Assembly (NCBI GenBank): GCA_020832305.1
Contig: JAFIEV010000007.1
Span: forward strand, 63,745-127,744
DNA from: Cyclobacteriaceae bacterium
GTDB taxonomy: Bacteria > Bacteroidota > Bacteroidia > Cytophagales > Cyclobacteriaceae
Length of the DNA: 64,000 nucleotides
Direction: 5' to 3'
A program made the position numbers and the translations under genes. Below are positions 27,157 to 35,253 of this stretch, in pieces. The notes under the pieces were generated by a model. That model worked only from the letters and a program-made list of their open reading frames with translations. It had not been told where the DNA came from and did not search any database. Numbering within the stretch: the stretch's first letter is position 1; each line of letters opens with the position of its first letter.

Positions 27157-28356
27157 ATGGAAACGACTATATCTCTTTCTGAAAAGACGCAGCATCATTA
27201 CCAGGAGTCACACTTCGATATATACCGGCGCTTTCCACTTACCCTGGTTGAAGGGAAGGGTGCCAGGGTATACGATGCAGAAGGAAAAGAGTATATCGAT
27301 GCCCTGGCGGGTATTGCTGTTAATTCTGTCGGACATTGTCATCCCCTGGTTGTTGAGGCCATAAGTCAACAGGCTGCGCGTTTAATGCATATTTCCAATT
27401 TGTATTATAATATACCGCAAAGCAACCTGGTAAAGCTTTTATCGAAACTCAGTGGTCTTGACAGGGTATTTATCTGTAACTCAGGACTTGAGGCCAATGA
27501 GGCTGCTGTGAAATTAGCGCGGAAAGTAGCCAAAGTAAAAGGCCGGACTGGAAAAATATATTCATTTGACAATTGCTTTCACGGCCGCTCCATTGCTACA
27601 GCCAGTATGGGGAAAGAAATATATAGTAAAGACTTCGGACCATTGCCGGAAGGTTTTGCAAAACTTCCATACAATCAACCGGAAGCCCTCGATGCCATCA
27701 CGAATCAGGATATTGCCGTTTTTGTTGAATGTATTCAGGGGGAGGGTGGTGTTGTACCCGCTCAACGTGACTTCCTTGAAAAATTGCAACAAAAATGTAT
27801 TGAAACCGGTACATTGCTGGTTATAGATGAAATACAGACCGGAATGGGTCGTACTGGTAAAATGTTTGCTTATGAGCATTTTGGATTAAATCCCGATATT
27901 GTTACCCTGGCTAAAGCCCTGGGAGGTGGCATGCCAATAGGCGCCATGCTCGCCAAAGAGGAAGTTGCTGAACACTTCAAGCCCGGTGATCATGGAACCA
28001 CCTTTGGCGGTAACCCTTTGGCCTGTGCTGCTGCCATAGCCGTGATTAATGCCCTGGTAGAAGATAAGCTGGTAAAAAAAGCAACCGATCTTGGATTGTA
28101 TTTAAAATCCAAACTGGAATCTCTGTCAGAAAAATACGATGCGATAGAAGAAGTAAGGGGTATAGGCCTTATGATAGGTGTAGTTTTCGATAAACCCTGC
28201 AGGGACATAGCCATGAAGCTTATGCAACAATATGGCGTTCTTGTAAGTTGTACAGCTGATAAAGTAATCCGACTTGTGCCACCACTGGTTATAAGTAAAG
28301 AGGATATTGACATTATAGTAGAAGCCTTTGATCAGATATTGGATTCGGAGAATTAA
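27157..28356 (+). CDS. Class III aminotransferase, acetylornithine aminotransferase-like
   Basis: From the ATG at 27157 the protein has 399 residues, normal for ArgD-type enzymes. Visible motifs: 'DAEGKEYIDALAGIAVNSVGHCHPLVVEA', 'VFICNSGLEANEAAVKLARK' (phosphate binding), 'FHGRSIATASMG', 'LLVIDEIQTGMGRTGKMFAYEHFG', and 'TLAKALGGGMPIGAM', whose Lys should hold the PLP. The fold-type I enzyme transfers an amino group from an omega-amino acid such as N-acetylornithine to 2-oxoglutarate. No other arginine genes are near, so ornithine, GABA or another omega-amino substrate cannot be excluded. It lies upstream of the glutamate synthase genes, which share glutamate as a metabolite. Confidence 0.85.
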   Translation: METTISLSEKTQHHYQESHFDIYRRFPLTLVEGKGARVYDAEGKEYIDALAGIAVNSVGHCHPLVVEAISQQAARLMHISNLYYNIPQSNLVKLLSKLSGLDRVFICNSGLEANEAAVKLARKVAKVKGRTGKIYSFDNCFHGRSIATASMGKEIYSKDFGPLPEGFAKLPYNQPEALDAITNQDIAVFVECIQGEGGVVPAQRDFLEKLQQKCIETGTLLVIDEIQTGMGRTGKMFAYEHFGLNPDIVTLAKALGGGMPIGAMLAKEEVAEHFKPGDHGTTFGGNPLACAAAIAVINALVEDKLVKKATDLGLYLKSKLESLSEKYDAIEEVRGIGLMIGVVFDKPCRDIAMKLMQQYGVLVSCTADKVIRLVPPLVISKEDIDIIVEAFDQILDSEN

Positions 28357-28733
28357 CATCTGAATACACCAGTAATTCATAAAAATAATTTGATTAATAA
28401 CCTTGTTTAGCGCCATACAGATAAAAAATGCGAATTTCGCATTAAAAATTACATAATCGACGCGAAATCGACAATTTATCAAATAAGTGCCGTATTTATA
28501 GCTTCGCGAATAAAATTTCATACATTTTTTTGCGAATTATATAAGAAAATTCGGTTTTTGTGTGTACTTTTATAGGCTCAAAAAAATTCATTGGGCAAAA
28601 ATTCCATCTAATTGCATTGTAACAGGCATTTTTATAATGCCTTATTGTACGCAACAATATTTGGCAAAGCAACAAAGAGATAGAATTTTCAATTATAAAT
28701 CTAGGTTAAGAGCAATTTTCTACACAAGAAAGA
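28357..28733. promoter_or_regulatory. gltB upstream region with GCGAAT-type motif array
   Basis: A 377-base stretch with no gene I can support. It holds a perfect inverted repeat with 8-bp arms (AATGCGAA / TTCGCATT, one-base centre) at 28427-28443, a direct repeat AATCGAC at 28455-28461 and 28466-28472 around GCGAAA, the palindrome TTCGCGAA at 28503-28510, and GCGAAT again at 28532-28537. The repeated GCGAA core over about 110 bases suggests binding sites for a regulator of nitrogen assimilation. This is inference from spacing and symmetry. Confidence 0.45.
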
Positions 28734-31700
28734 ATGAAAGAAAAAATCAACAAAGGAATGTATATTCCTGACATGGAGCACGACGCTTGTGGGATAGGTT
28801 TTATTGCCAACTTACATGGCGAAAAATCGCATGAAGTGGTTCAGGATGCGCTCACTATGCTTATGAATATGGAGCACAGGGGAGCTTGCGGATGTGAACC
28901 CGAAACGGGAGATGGCGCCGGGATACTTATTCAAAATCCGCATGAATTTTATGTTGAAGTTTGTAAAGAAGAAGGAATAGACCTGCCTGAATTTGGCAAA
29001 TATGGCACCGGTATGATATTCTTTCCTTCAGATGCCGAAGTCAGGGAAGAATGCCGTAAGGTTTTTAATAAACATCTAACCCAAATGGGTTTCAGTCTGC
29101 TCGGATACAGAAAAGTTCCCACAGACAATCGATTGGTTGGTGCAACCGCGCGGTCTACTGAACCTGCCATTGAGCAGGTCTTTGTAATACACAATGGCAT
29201 AAACGATCCGATGGATCTCGAACGCCGCTTGTACATCTTAAAAAAATACACCACTCACTACATCGGAAACAATGTAGAGGACAACAACGGAGATTTTTAT
29301 TTTTCTTCACTCTCCTATAAAACAGTGGTTTACAAGGGGCAGCTTCGAACAGATCAATTGAGGGAATATTATCCCGATTTACAGGACAAACGAATAAAAT
29401 CAGCACTGGCGCTGGTTCATTCACGTTTTTCAACCAATACTTTCCCACAGTGGAAATTAGCTCAACCATTTAAATACGTTGCTCATAATGGTGAAATAAA
29501 TACAGTAAGGGGTAATTTGAATTGGATGAGCGCAAAAGAATCTATGCTTTCCTCCACGCGATTCACAAAAGAGGAATTAGATCTTATTATGCCCATTTTA
29601 GACCCCAGCCATTCAGATTCTGCAAATCTCGACAGTGTAATCGAGTTGTTGGTAATGGGTGGAAGGCCACTTCCACTTGTGATGATGATGGTAATTCCAG
29701 AAGCCTGGGAAGAGAATGACCTGATGGAAGAATATAAAAAGGAATTTTATGCATATCAGGCTTCGCTTATGGAACCATGGGATGGTCCGGCCTCTATCTG
29801 TTTCACAGATGGCTATATGGTAGGTGCCACCCTCGACCGAAACGGGCTTCGTCCTTCCAGGTATTGTCTTACCAGCGATGGCAGGGTTATAATGGCCTCA
29901 GAAGCAGGCGCCTTACCGGTTGATCAATCTAAGGTTATCAAGAAAGGAAGATTACAGCCTGGCAAAATGTTTATCGTTGACTTACTCCAGGGTCGTATTA
30001 TTAGCGATGAAGAACTCAAAAAAGATATTTGTACCCGTAAACCTTATGGTGAGTGGCTCAAAAAGAATAAGGTAGATATAAACGATCTTCCTCCTGCTCC
30101 GGAGCCTAAATATAAGAAATACGACCCTGATACACTTCGTACCAGACAAATAGAACATGGTTTTACCTCTGAGGACCTCAAAGTCATTCTTGGGCCCATG
30201 GTAGAAAAGAAAACTGAGCCTGTAGGTTCAATGGGTTCTGATACGCCTCTGGCTATTTTATCAGATCATAGCCAGCATCTGTCCAATTATTTCAAACAAC
30301 TATTCGCTCAGGTTTCCAACCCACCGATCGACCCGATCCGGGAGAGGTTGGTTATGTCTTTGAGTACAAGTTTTGGAACTTCTAAAAATCTTTTAGACGA
30401 AACGCCGGAGCATGCCAGGCAAATTTCACTGCCGCACCCCATATTGAAAAATGAACAATTGGAAAGCCTCCGCAATATTGACCACATACATTTTAAATCA
30501 AAAACACTTGATATTACCTTCAGGGCAGATGATGAAAGTGGTCTGGAGCAGTCAATAGACCGTTTGTGCCAGCAGGCTGAAAATGCTGCACGCTATGGCG
30601 TTAATGTAATTATTTTGTCTGATCGCAAAACCGGACCCACAAGAGCTCCCATACCTTCGCTTTTGGCTACAGGTGCGGTACATCATCACCTAATCCGAAA
30701 AAGATTGAGGGTACATACCGGAATCGTTGTAGAAGCAGGCGATGTTCGTGAAACCCATCACTATGCAACCTTACTAGGTTATGGTGCCAGTGCCATCAAC
30801 CCTTATCTAACTTTCGAAAGTTTGATCGAAATGAAGGAAAATGGGGTGTTTAAAGCTGGCTTGAGCGATGAGGAAATCTTTGATAACTACATTGAAGGAA
30901 TTAAGTACGGTTTGCTTAAGATATTTTCTAAAATGGGAATATCAACCTTACATTCCTACCAGGGAGCACAGATCTTTGAAGCGCTTGGCATAAATAAAAA
31001 AGTGATAAACAAATGCTTTTTCAGGACTATTTCCAGAATCGGCGGGCTGGGATTCCGTGGCATTGCCAGAGAAACCATAGTACGACATCGCACGGCCTAT
31101 CCGAATAAGCCTGTTAAATTTCAGGAACTTGAAGTGGGCGGTGTATACCAGTGGAAAAGAAGAGGAGAATACCATCTTTTCAATCCTGAAACCATTCATT
31201 TACTACAGCAATCTACCCGTAAAGGCAATTATGAATTATATAAGAAATATGCCAAGCTGGTAAATGACCAGACCAGAAAAGCTGCCACCCTGCGTGGATT
31301 ACTCGATTTTAAAAAGCGCAAACCTGTACCTCTTGAAGAAGTTGAACCTTCGGAAAATATCTTTAAAAGGTTTGCCACCGGTGCCATGTCTTTTGGATCT
31401 ATTTCGCACGAAGCCCATGCCACCCTTGCTATTGCCATGAATCGCATTGGCGGTAAAAGCAATAGTGGTGAAGGCGGGGAAGATGAAATAAGGTTTGACC
31501 CCAAGCCAAACGGAGACTGGGAACGCTCTGCAATTAAGCAAGTAGCTTCTGGTCGTTTTGGTGTAACCAGTTATTATCTCACCAATGCCGTAGAGCTTCA
31601 AATTAAAATGGCACAAGGTGCTAAACCAGGTGAAGGCGGTCAGCTACCTGGTCATAAAGTAGATGATTGGATTGGCAGGGTACGGCATTCCACCCCGGGC

Positions 31701-33260
31701 GTGGGACTCATATCGCCACCACCCCACCACGACATATATTCAATTGAGGACCTTGCTCAGCTGATTTATGACCTCAAAAATGCAAATCGCACTGCGAGGA
31801 TCAACGTTAAGTTAGTTTCTGAAGCAGGTGTAGGTACCATTGCTGCCGGAGTAGCCAAAGCTAAAGCAGATGTGGTTTTGGTATCTGGTCACGATGGAGG
31901 TACCGGCGCTTCACCCATTAGCTCAATCAGACATGCTGGATTGCCCTGGGAATTGGGTGTGGCTGAAGCACATCAAACCCTGGTGAAAAATAAACTTCGC
32001 GATAGAATAGTTCTTCAAACCGATGGGCAGATAAAAACAGGCCGAGACATCGCCATAGCCGCTTTGCTGGGGGCCGAAGAATGGGGTGTAGCCACCGCCG
32101 CTTTGGTTACCGAAGGTTGTATTATGATGCGCAAATGCCATATGAATACCTGCCCGGTTGGTATAGCGACTCAAAATCCGGATCTGCGTAAATTATTTAC
32201 CGGAAAGCCTGAGCATGTTATTAACCTGTTTACTTTCCTGGCAGAAGAGCTCCGAGAAATCATGGCCGAACTTGGTTTTAGAACCATCAATGAAATGATT
32301 GGTCAAAGTGATGTTTTAAAAATGCGTGATGATATCACCCATTGGAAACACCGTTCTCTCGATCTAAAAGCTATGCTTTATAAAGAAGAAACCGAACCGG
32401 GTGTTGGATTGTATAAAATGGTTGAACAAGATCACGGCCTTGAAAGAGCATTAGGCTGGAAAATATTGGAAGTGGCCAAGCCTGCCTTATCCAAAGGCAC
32501 ACCTGTAAAAGCTGAATTCAATATAATTAATATTCAAAGATCGGTTGGCGCCATTACATCAAACGAGATTTCAAAAAAATACAAAGGTAAAGGTTTACCG
32601 GCTGGTACCATCGATATCAAATTCAGAGGATCGGCAGGTCAGAGTTTTGGCGCTTTTGGCGCTTCGGGCTTGCGATTTGAACTCGAAGGTGAAGCCAATG
32701 ACTATTTTGGTAAAGGTCTTTCTGGCGCTCAGTTGATTGTTTATCCAGACAGGGATTCAACTTTTGAGCCAAAAGAAAATATCATAATCGGAAATGTGGC
32801 TTTCTATGGTGCAACATCCGGAGAAGCATATATACGAGGGCAGGCCGGAGAACGATTCTGTGTAAGAAACTCTGGCGTCAAAGCCGTAGTTGAAGGTGTG
32901 GGTGACCATGGCTGTGAATATATGACCGGAGGTATTGCGGTAGTGCTAGGACAAACCGGAAGAAACTTTGCCGCTGGCATGAGCGGTGGTGTTGCTTATG
33001 TTTACGACCCAGGCAGCCAGTTTAGCAAGTATTGTAATATGGAAATGGTCGATTTCGATGAAATAGACCTCGAGGATGAGGCCACCTTAAAGAATCTCAT
33101 TGAAAATCACTATAAAAATACCAAAAGTGATTTGGCTAAAGAAATTCTGGACAACTGGAGCATCAATCTTCAGTTCTTCATTAAAGTTATGCCGAGAGAT
33201 TACAAGCGCGCACTCATGAACCGAAAAAAAGACCAAATGAGTCCTTCTGTAATAAATTAA
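28734..33260 (+). CDS. gltB: Glutamate synthase large subunit (GOGAT alpha)
   Basis: A 1508-residue protein of normal length. Residue 19 is the Cys of the glutaminase site (ACGIGF after a short propeptide). Then come the central domain, the FMN-binding synthase domain ('[11 protein letters not shown]', '[34 protein letters not shown]'), the 3Fe-4S cysteines ('[19 protein letters not shown]', three Cys) and the GXGXG beta-helix domain at the C-terminus ('GQSFGAFG', '[13 protein letters not shown]'). It makes glutamate from 2-oxoglutarate and glutamine. The short GltD follows after 37 bases on the same strand. Confidence 0.98.
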   Translation: MKEKINKGMYIPDMEHDACGIGFIANLHGEKSHEVVQDALTMLMNMEHRGACGCEPETGDGAGILIQNPHEFYVEVCKEEGIDLPEFGKYGTGMIFFPSDAEVREECRKVFNKHLTQMGFSLLGYRKVPTDNRLVGATARSTEPAIEQVFVIHNGINDPMDLERRLYILKKYTTHYIGNNVEDNNGDFYFSSLSYKTVVYKGQLRTDQLREYYPDLQDKRIKSALALVHSRFSTNTFPQWKLAQPFKYVAHNGEINTVRGNLNWMSAKESMLSSTRFTKEELDLIMPILDPSHSDSANLDSVIELLVMGGRPLPLVMMMVIPEAWEENDLMEEYKKEFYAYQASLMEPWDGPASICFTDGYMVGATLDRNGLRPSRYCLTSDGRVIMASEAGALPVDQSKVIKKGRLQPGKMFIVDLLQGRIISDEELKKDICTRKPYGEWLKKNKVDINDLPPAPEPKYKKYDPDTLRTRQIEHGFTSEDLKVILGPMVEKKTEPVGSMGSDTPLAILSDHSQHLSNYFKQLFAQVSNPPIDPIRERLVMSLSTSFGTSKNLLDETPEHARQISLPHPILKNEQLESLRNIDHIHFKSKTLDITFRADDESGLEQSIDRLCQQAENAARYGVNVIILSDRKTGPTRAPIPSLLATGAVHHHLIRKRLRVHTGIVVEAGDVRETHHYATLLGYGASAINPYLTFESLIEMKENGVFKAGLSDEEIFDNYIEGIKYGLLKIFSKMGISTLHSYQGAQIFEALGINKKVINKCFFRTISRIGGLGFRGIARETIVRHRTAYPNKPVKFQELEVGGVYQWKRRGEYHLFNPETIHLLQQSTRKGNYELYKKYAKLVNDQTRKAATLRGLLDFKKRKPVPLEEVEPSENIFKRFATGAMSFGSISHEAHATLAIAMNRIGGKSNSGEGGEDEIRFDPKPNGDWERSAIKQVASGRFGVTSYYLTNAVELQIKMAQGAKPGEGGQLPGHKVDDWIGRVRHSTPGVGLISPPPHHDIYSIEDLAQLIYDLKNANRTARINVKLVSEAGVGTIAAGVAKAKADVVLVSGHDGGTGASPISSIRHAGLPWELGVAEAHQTLVKNKLRDRIVLQTDGQIKTGRDIAIAALLGAEEWGVATAALVTEGCIMMRKCHMNTCPVGIATQNPDLRKLFTGKPEHVINLFTFLAEELREIMAELGFRTINEMIGQSDVLKMRDDITHWKHRSLDLKAMLYKEETEPGVGLYKMVEQDHGLERALGWKILEVAKPALSKGTPVKAEFNIINIQRSVGAITSNEISKKYKGKGLPAGTIDIKFRGSAGQSFGAFGASGLRFELEGEANDYFGKGLSGAQLIVYPDRDSTFEPKENIIIGNVAFYGATSGEAYIRGQAGERFCVRNSGVKAVVEGVGDHGCEYMTGGIAVVLGQTGRNFAAGMSGGVAYVYDPGSQFSKYCNMEMVDFDEIDLEDEATLKNLIENHYKNTKSDLAKEILDNWSINLQFFIKVMPRDYKRALMNRKKDQMSPSVIN

Positions 33261-33297
33261 TATATTGTTTAGAACCAATTAGATATTAAAAATAACC

Positions 33298-34773
33298 ATG
33301 GGAAAACCAACTGGATTCCTCGAATATAACAGAGAACTTCCTGAATACAGAGATCCTAAAAACAGGATCAATGATTATAAGGAATTGTACCTGCCATTCC
33401 CCGAAGAAAAAACCAAGGAACAGGCAGCACGTTGTATGGACTGTGGAGTGCCTTTTTGCCATACGGGTTGCCCACTCGGCAATATTATACCTGAATTTAA
33501 CGACGCAGTATACAATGAAGACTGGGAACAGGCCACCAGAATTTTACTGAGCACCAACAATTTTCCGGAATTTACCGGAAGAATTTGCCCGGCGCCCTGT
33601 GAATCTGCCTGTGTATTAGGAATAAATAAGCCCCCGGTAGCCATTGAACACATCGAAAAATCCATCGCTGAAAAAGCCTGGGAGCTCGGACTTATCACCC
33701 CGCAAGTACCGGAAGTGCGTACTGGCAAAAAAGTAGCAGTAGTAGGCTCCGGACCTGCCGGATTGGCTGCTGCAGCCCAGCTCAATAAAGCAGGGCATTG
33801 GGTAACCGTCTTTGAACGGGCCGATCGAATCGGCGGTCTGCTAAGATATGGCATCCCCGATTTTAAACTTGAAAAATGGACCATCGACCGTAAACTCGCA
33901 GTGATGGAAGCTGAAGGAATTGTCTTTAAAACAAATGCCAATGTGGGCATTAATGTATCGGTAGAAAGGCTCATGGCTGAATTCGATGCCATAGTTTTAT
34001 GTGGTGGCGCTACCGTACCACGCGATCTCAATATTCCCGGCAGGCAACTTCATGGTGTACACTTTGCCATGGATTTTCTGACACAGCAAAATAAAAGAGT
34101 AGCTGGAGACAAAATTGACAATATCAAAGAAATATCGGCCACTGGTAAAAATGTACTCGTGATTGGAGGCGGTGATACTGGCTCAGACTGTGTGGGAACT
34201 TCAAATCGCCATAAAGCCAAATCTGTAAGTCAGATCGAATTACTCGCTAAACCTCCCATGCATAGAACCGATAAAGACCCCTGGCCCAAATGGCCTATGA
34301 TCTTGCGAACATCTTCTTCCCACCAGGAAGGGTGTGATCGCGACTGGTCGGTACTAACTAAGGAGTTTATCGGCGATGGCAAAGGCAACCTTAAAGCTGT
34401 GAGACTGGTAGATATTCGATGGGATATGGGATCTGATGGCACCCCTGGTTTTGTCGAAATTGAAGGTTCCGAAAAGGACCTCCCCTGTGAACTGGCTTTA
34501 TTGGCTGTAGGATTCGTTCACGGTGAAATGCGAAACATTAATGACAGTCTGGGTCTGAATCTCGATGAAAGAGGAAATGTGAAAACTCAGGGATACCAAA
34601 CCAGCCTGGAAAAAGTTTTTGCAGCTGGTGACATGCGAAGAGGGCAATCTCTAGTGGTATGGGCCATCGCTGAAGGCAGAGAGGCTGCCCGGCAGGTAGA
34701 TGAATACCTCATGGGCGAATCCTTTCTCGAATCAAGAGATGACTCATTCTTTAATGTGGCCTATGCCAAATAG
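33298..34773 (+). CDS. gltD: Glutamate synthase small subunit (GOGAT beta)
   Basis: A 491-residue flavoprotein. N-terminal 4Fe-4S cysteines are visible in 'AARCMDCGVPFCHTGCPLGN' and 'RICPAPCESACVLGI', followed by the FAD dinucleotide fold 'VAVVGSGPAGLAAAAQL' and the NADPH fold 'VLVIGGGDTGSDCVGT', and the closing 'VFAAGDMRRGQSLVVWAIAEGREAA'. It passes electrons from NADPH to GltB. It is the second gene of the gltBD operon and is followed by a strong terminator. Confidence 0.97.
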   Translation: MGKPTGFLEYNRELPEYRDPKNRINDYKELYLPFPEEKTKEQAARCMDCGVPFCHTGCPLGNIIPEFNDAVYNEDWEQATRILLSTNNFPEFTGRICPAPCESACVLGINKPPVAIEHIEKSIAEKAWELGLITPQVPEVRTGKKVAVVGSGPAGLAAAAQLNKAGHWVTVFERADRIGGLLRYGIPDFKLEKWTIDRKLAVMEAEGIVFKTNANVGINVSVERLMAEFDAIVLCGGATVPRDLNIPGRQLHGVHFAMDFLTQQNKRVAGDKIDNIKEISATGKNVLVIGGGDTGSDCVGTSNRHKAKSVSQIELLAKPPMHRTDKDPWPKWPMILRTSSSHQEGCDRDWSVLTKEFIGDGKGNLKAVRLVDIRWDMGSDGTPGFVEIEGSEKDLPCELALLAVGFVHGEMRNINDSLGLNLDERGNVKTQGYQTSLEKVFAAGDMRRGQSLVVWAIAEGREAARQVDEYLMGESFLESRDDSFFNVAYAK

Positions 34774-34812
34774 AAAAGATTTAATTTTCCAGTGATAAAA
34801 AATTCATTTTTG

Positions 34813-34845
34813 AAGAGGCAATGATTTAAAAATTGCCTCTTTTTT
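34813..34845 (+). terminator. Rho-independent terminator after gltD
   Basis: A perfect 10-bp stem AAGAGGCAAT / ATTGCCTCTT with a 9-base loop is followed by T residues. It lies about 40 bases after the gltD stop. Confidence 0.9.
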
Positions 34846-34972
34846 GTTACACGAAAAAGTGCTATACATTCTGGCCAAGGCGCCCTGTAAACTTAAAACC
34901 ACAAAATTTTTTTTAATATTTTAGTTGATTTACAAAACATCATACTTTTTATTGATTTTTTTTCGACAAATA

Positions 34973-35004
34973 CTTGCATTATCCAAGATGACCTGTTACA
35001 CTTG
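34973..35004 (+). promoter_or_regulatory. Candidate promoter of the cysteine/sulfite reductase operon
   Basis: CTTG at 34973-34976 and TACACTTG at 34997-35004, separated by 20 bases, resemble TTTG-N19-21-TAnnTTTG. Transcription would then start near 35011, leaving a leader of about 240 bases that contains the Cys-rich reading frame and the attenuator. Confidence 0.45.
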
Positions 35005-35033
35005 CACCCGTTATAATAACTCAGACGTATTCT

Positions 35034-35168
35034 ATGCAATCAAATTTGCCCGTACTTAATCAGAAAGAGCTCGCATCAAAAAGATGTGCGTGTTGGTTCT
35101 GGTGTTGTCCTCCCCAAAATGGGAAAGGCTATGGGTATATTATGTCTGATATGAATCAGAAGGAATAA
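35034..35168 (+). CDS. Cys-rich 44-residue leader peptide (attenuator uORF)
   Basis: ATG at 35034, TAA at 35166-35168, no interruption. The peptide has Cys at positions 18, 20, 24 and 25 in the cluster RCACWFWCCPP, two Trp and a Pro-Pro pair, then a Gly/Tyr-rich stretch. Such density of a rare amino acid in a short frame directly upstream of sulfur-assimilation genes is the mark of a leader peptide that monitors charged tRNA-Cys. It has no signal peptide and no recognised homology. The proposed role is as a ribosome stalling track: low cysteine stalls the ribosome on codons 18-25, and the Pro-Pro pair could add to the pause. Confidence 0.75.
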   Translation: MQSNLPVLNQKELASKRCACWFWCCPPQNGKGYGYIMSDMNQKE

Positions 35169-35202
35169 AAAAGATATAATCCGACCAAGGAAGGCCTTTC
35201 CC
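35107..35202 (+). promoter_or_regulatory. Attenuator: alternative antiterminator pairing
   Basis: Segment 2 (35121-35130, GGGAAAGGCT) pairs with segment 3 (35193-35202, GGCCTTTCCC): nine Watson-Crick pairs plus one G-U, covering the left arm of the terminator. Segment 2 can also fold back on segment 1 (35107-35114, lying on the Cys25-Pro-Pro codons) through UCCC/GGGA plus CC/GG across a two-base bulge. A ribosome stalled at Cys24/Cys25 would cover segment 1 and leave segment 2, which begins 12 bases downstream, free to form the antiterminator. With enough cysteine the 1:2 hairpin and the terminator form. Confidence 0.7.
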
Positions 35203-35229
35203 GCAGATGCGTGAAAGGCCTTTTTTTTT
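35191..35229 (+). terminator. Regulated terminator of the cysteine attenuator
   Basis: A perfect 10-bp stem AAGGCCTTTC (35191-35200) / GAAAGGCCTT (35213-35222) is followed by T residues to 35229. It ends 24 bases before the sulfite reductase start, with no gene between it and the promoter other than the leader frame, so it can only act as a premature terminator. Confidence 0.85.
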
Positions 35230-35253
35230 GCAAAATACCAAAACACCAACGAT

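Noticed and set aside
28562..28733. Leader peptide upstream of gltB
   Set aside because: The frame there runs into gltB out of phase, has no enriched amino acid linked to nitrogen or glutamate supply, and no terminator follows.
34857..34890. Short similarity (GCCAAGGCGC) between the region before the cysteine operon and the region at 11140-11150
   Set aside because: Only about ten bases are shared, the surroundings differ, and no structure is common to both.
35005..35230. SAM or other metabolite riboswitch upstream of the sulfite reductase
   Set aside because: No SAM-I, SAM-II or similar conserved core is recognisable; the coding Cys cluster and the 1:2/2:3/3:4 pairings explain the region better.
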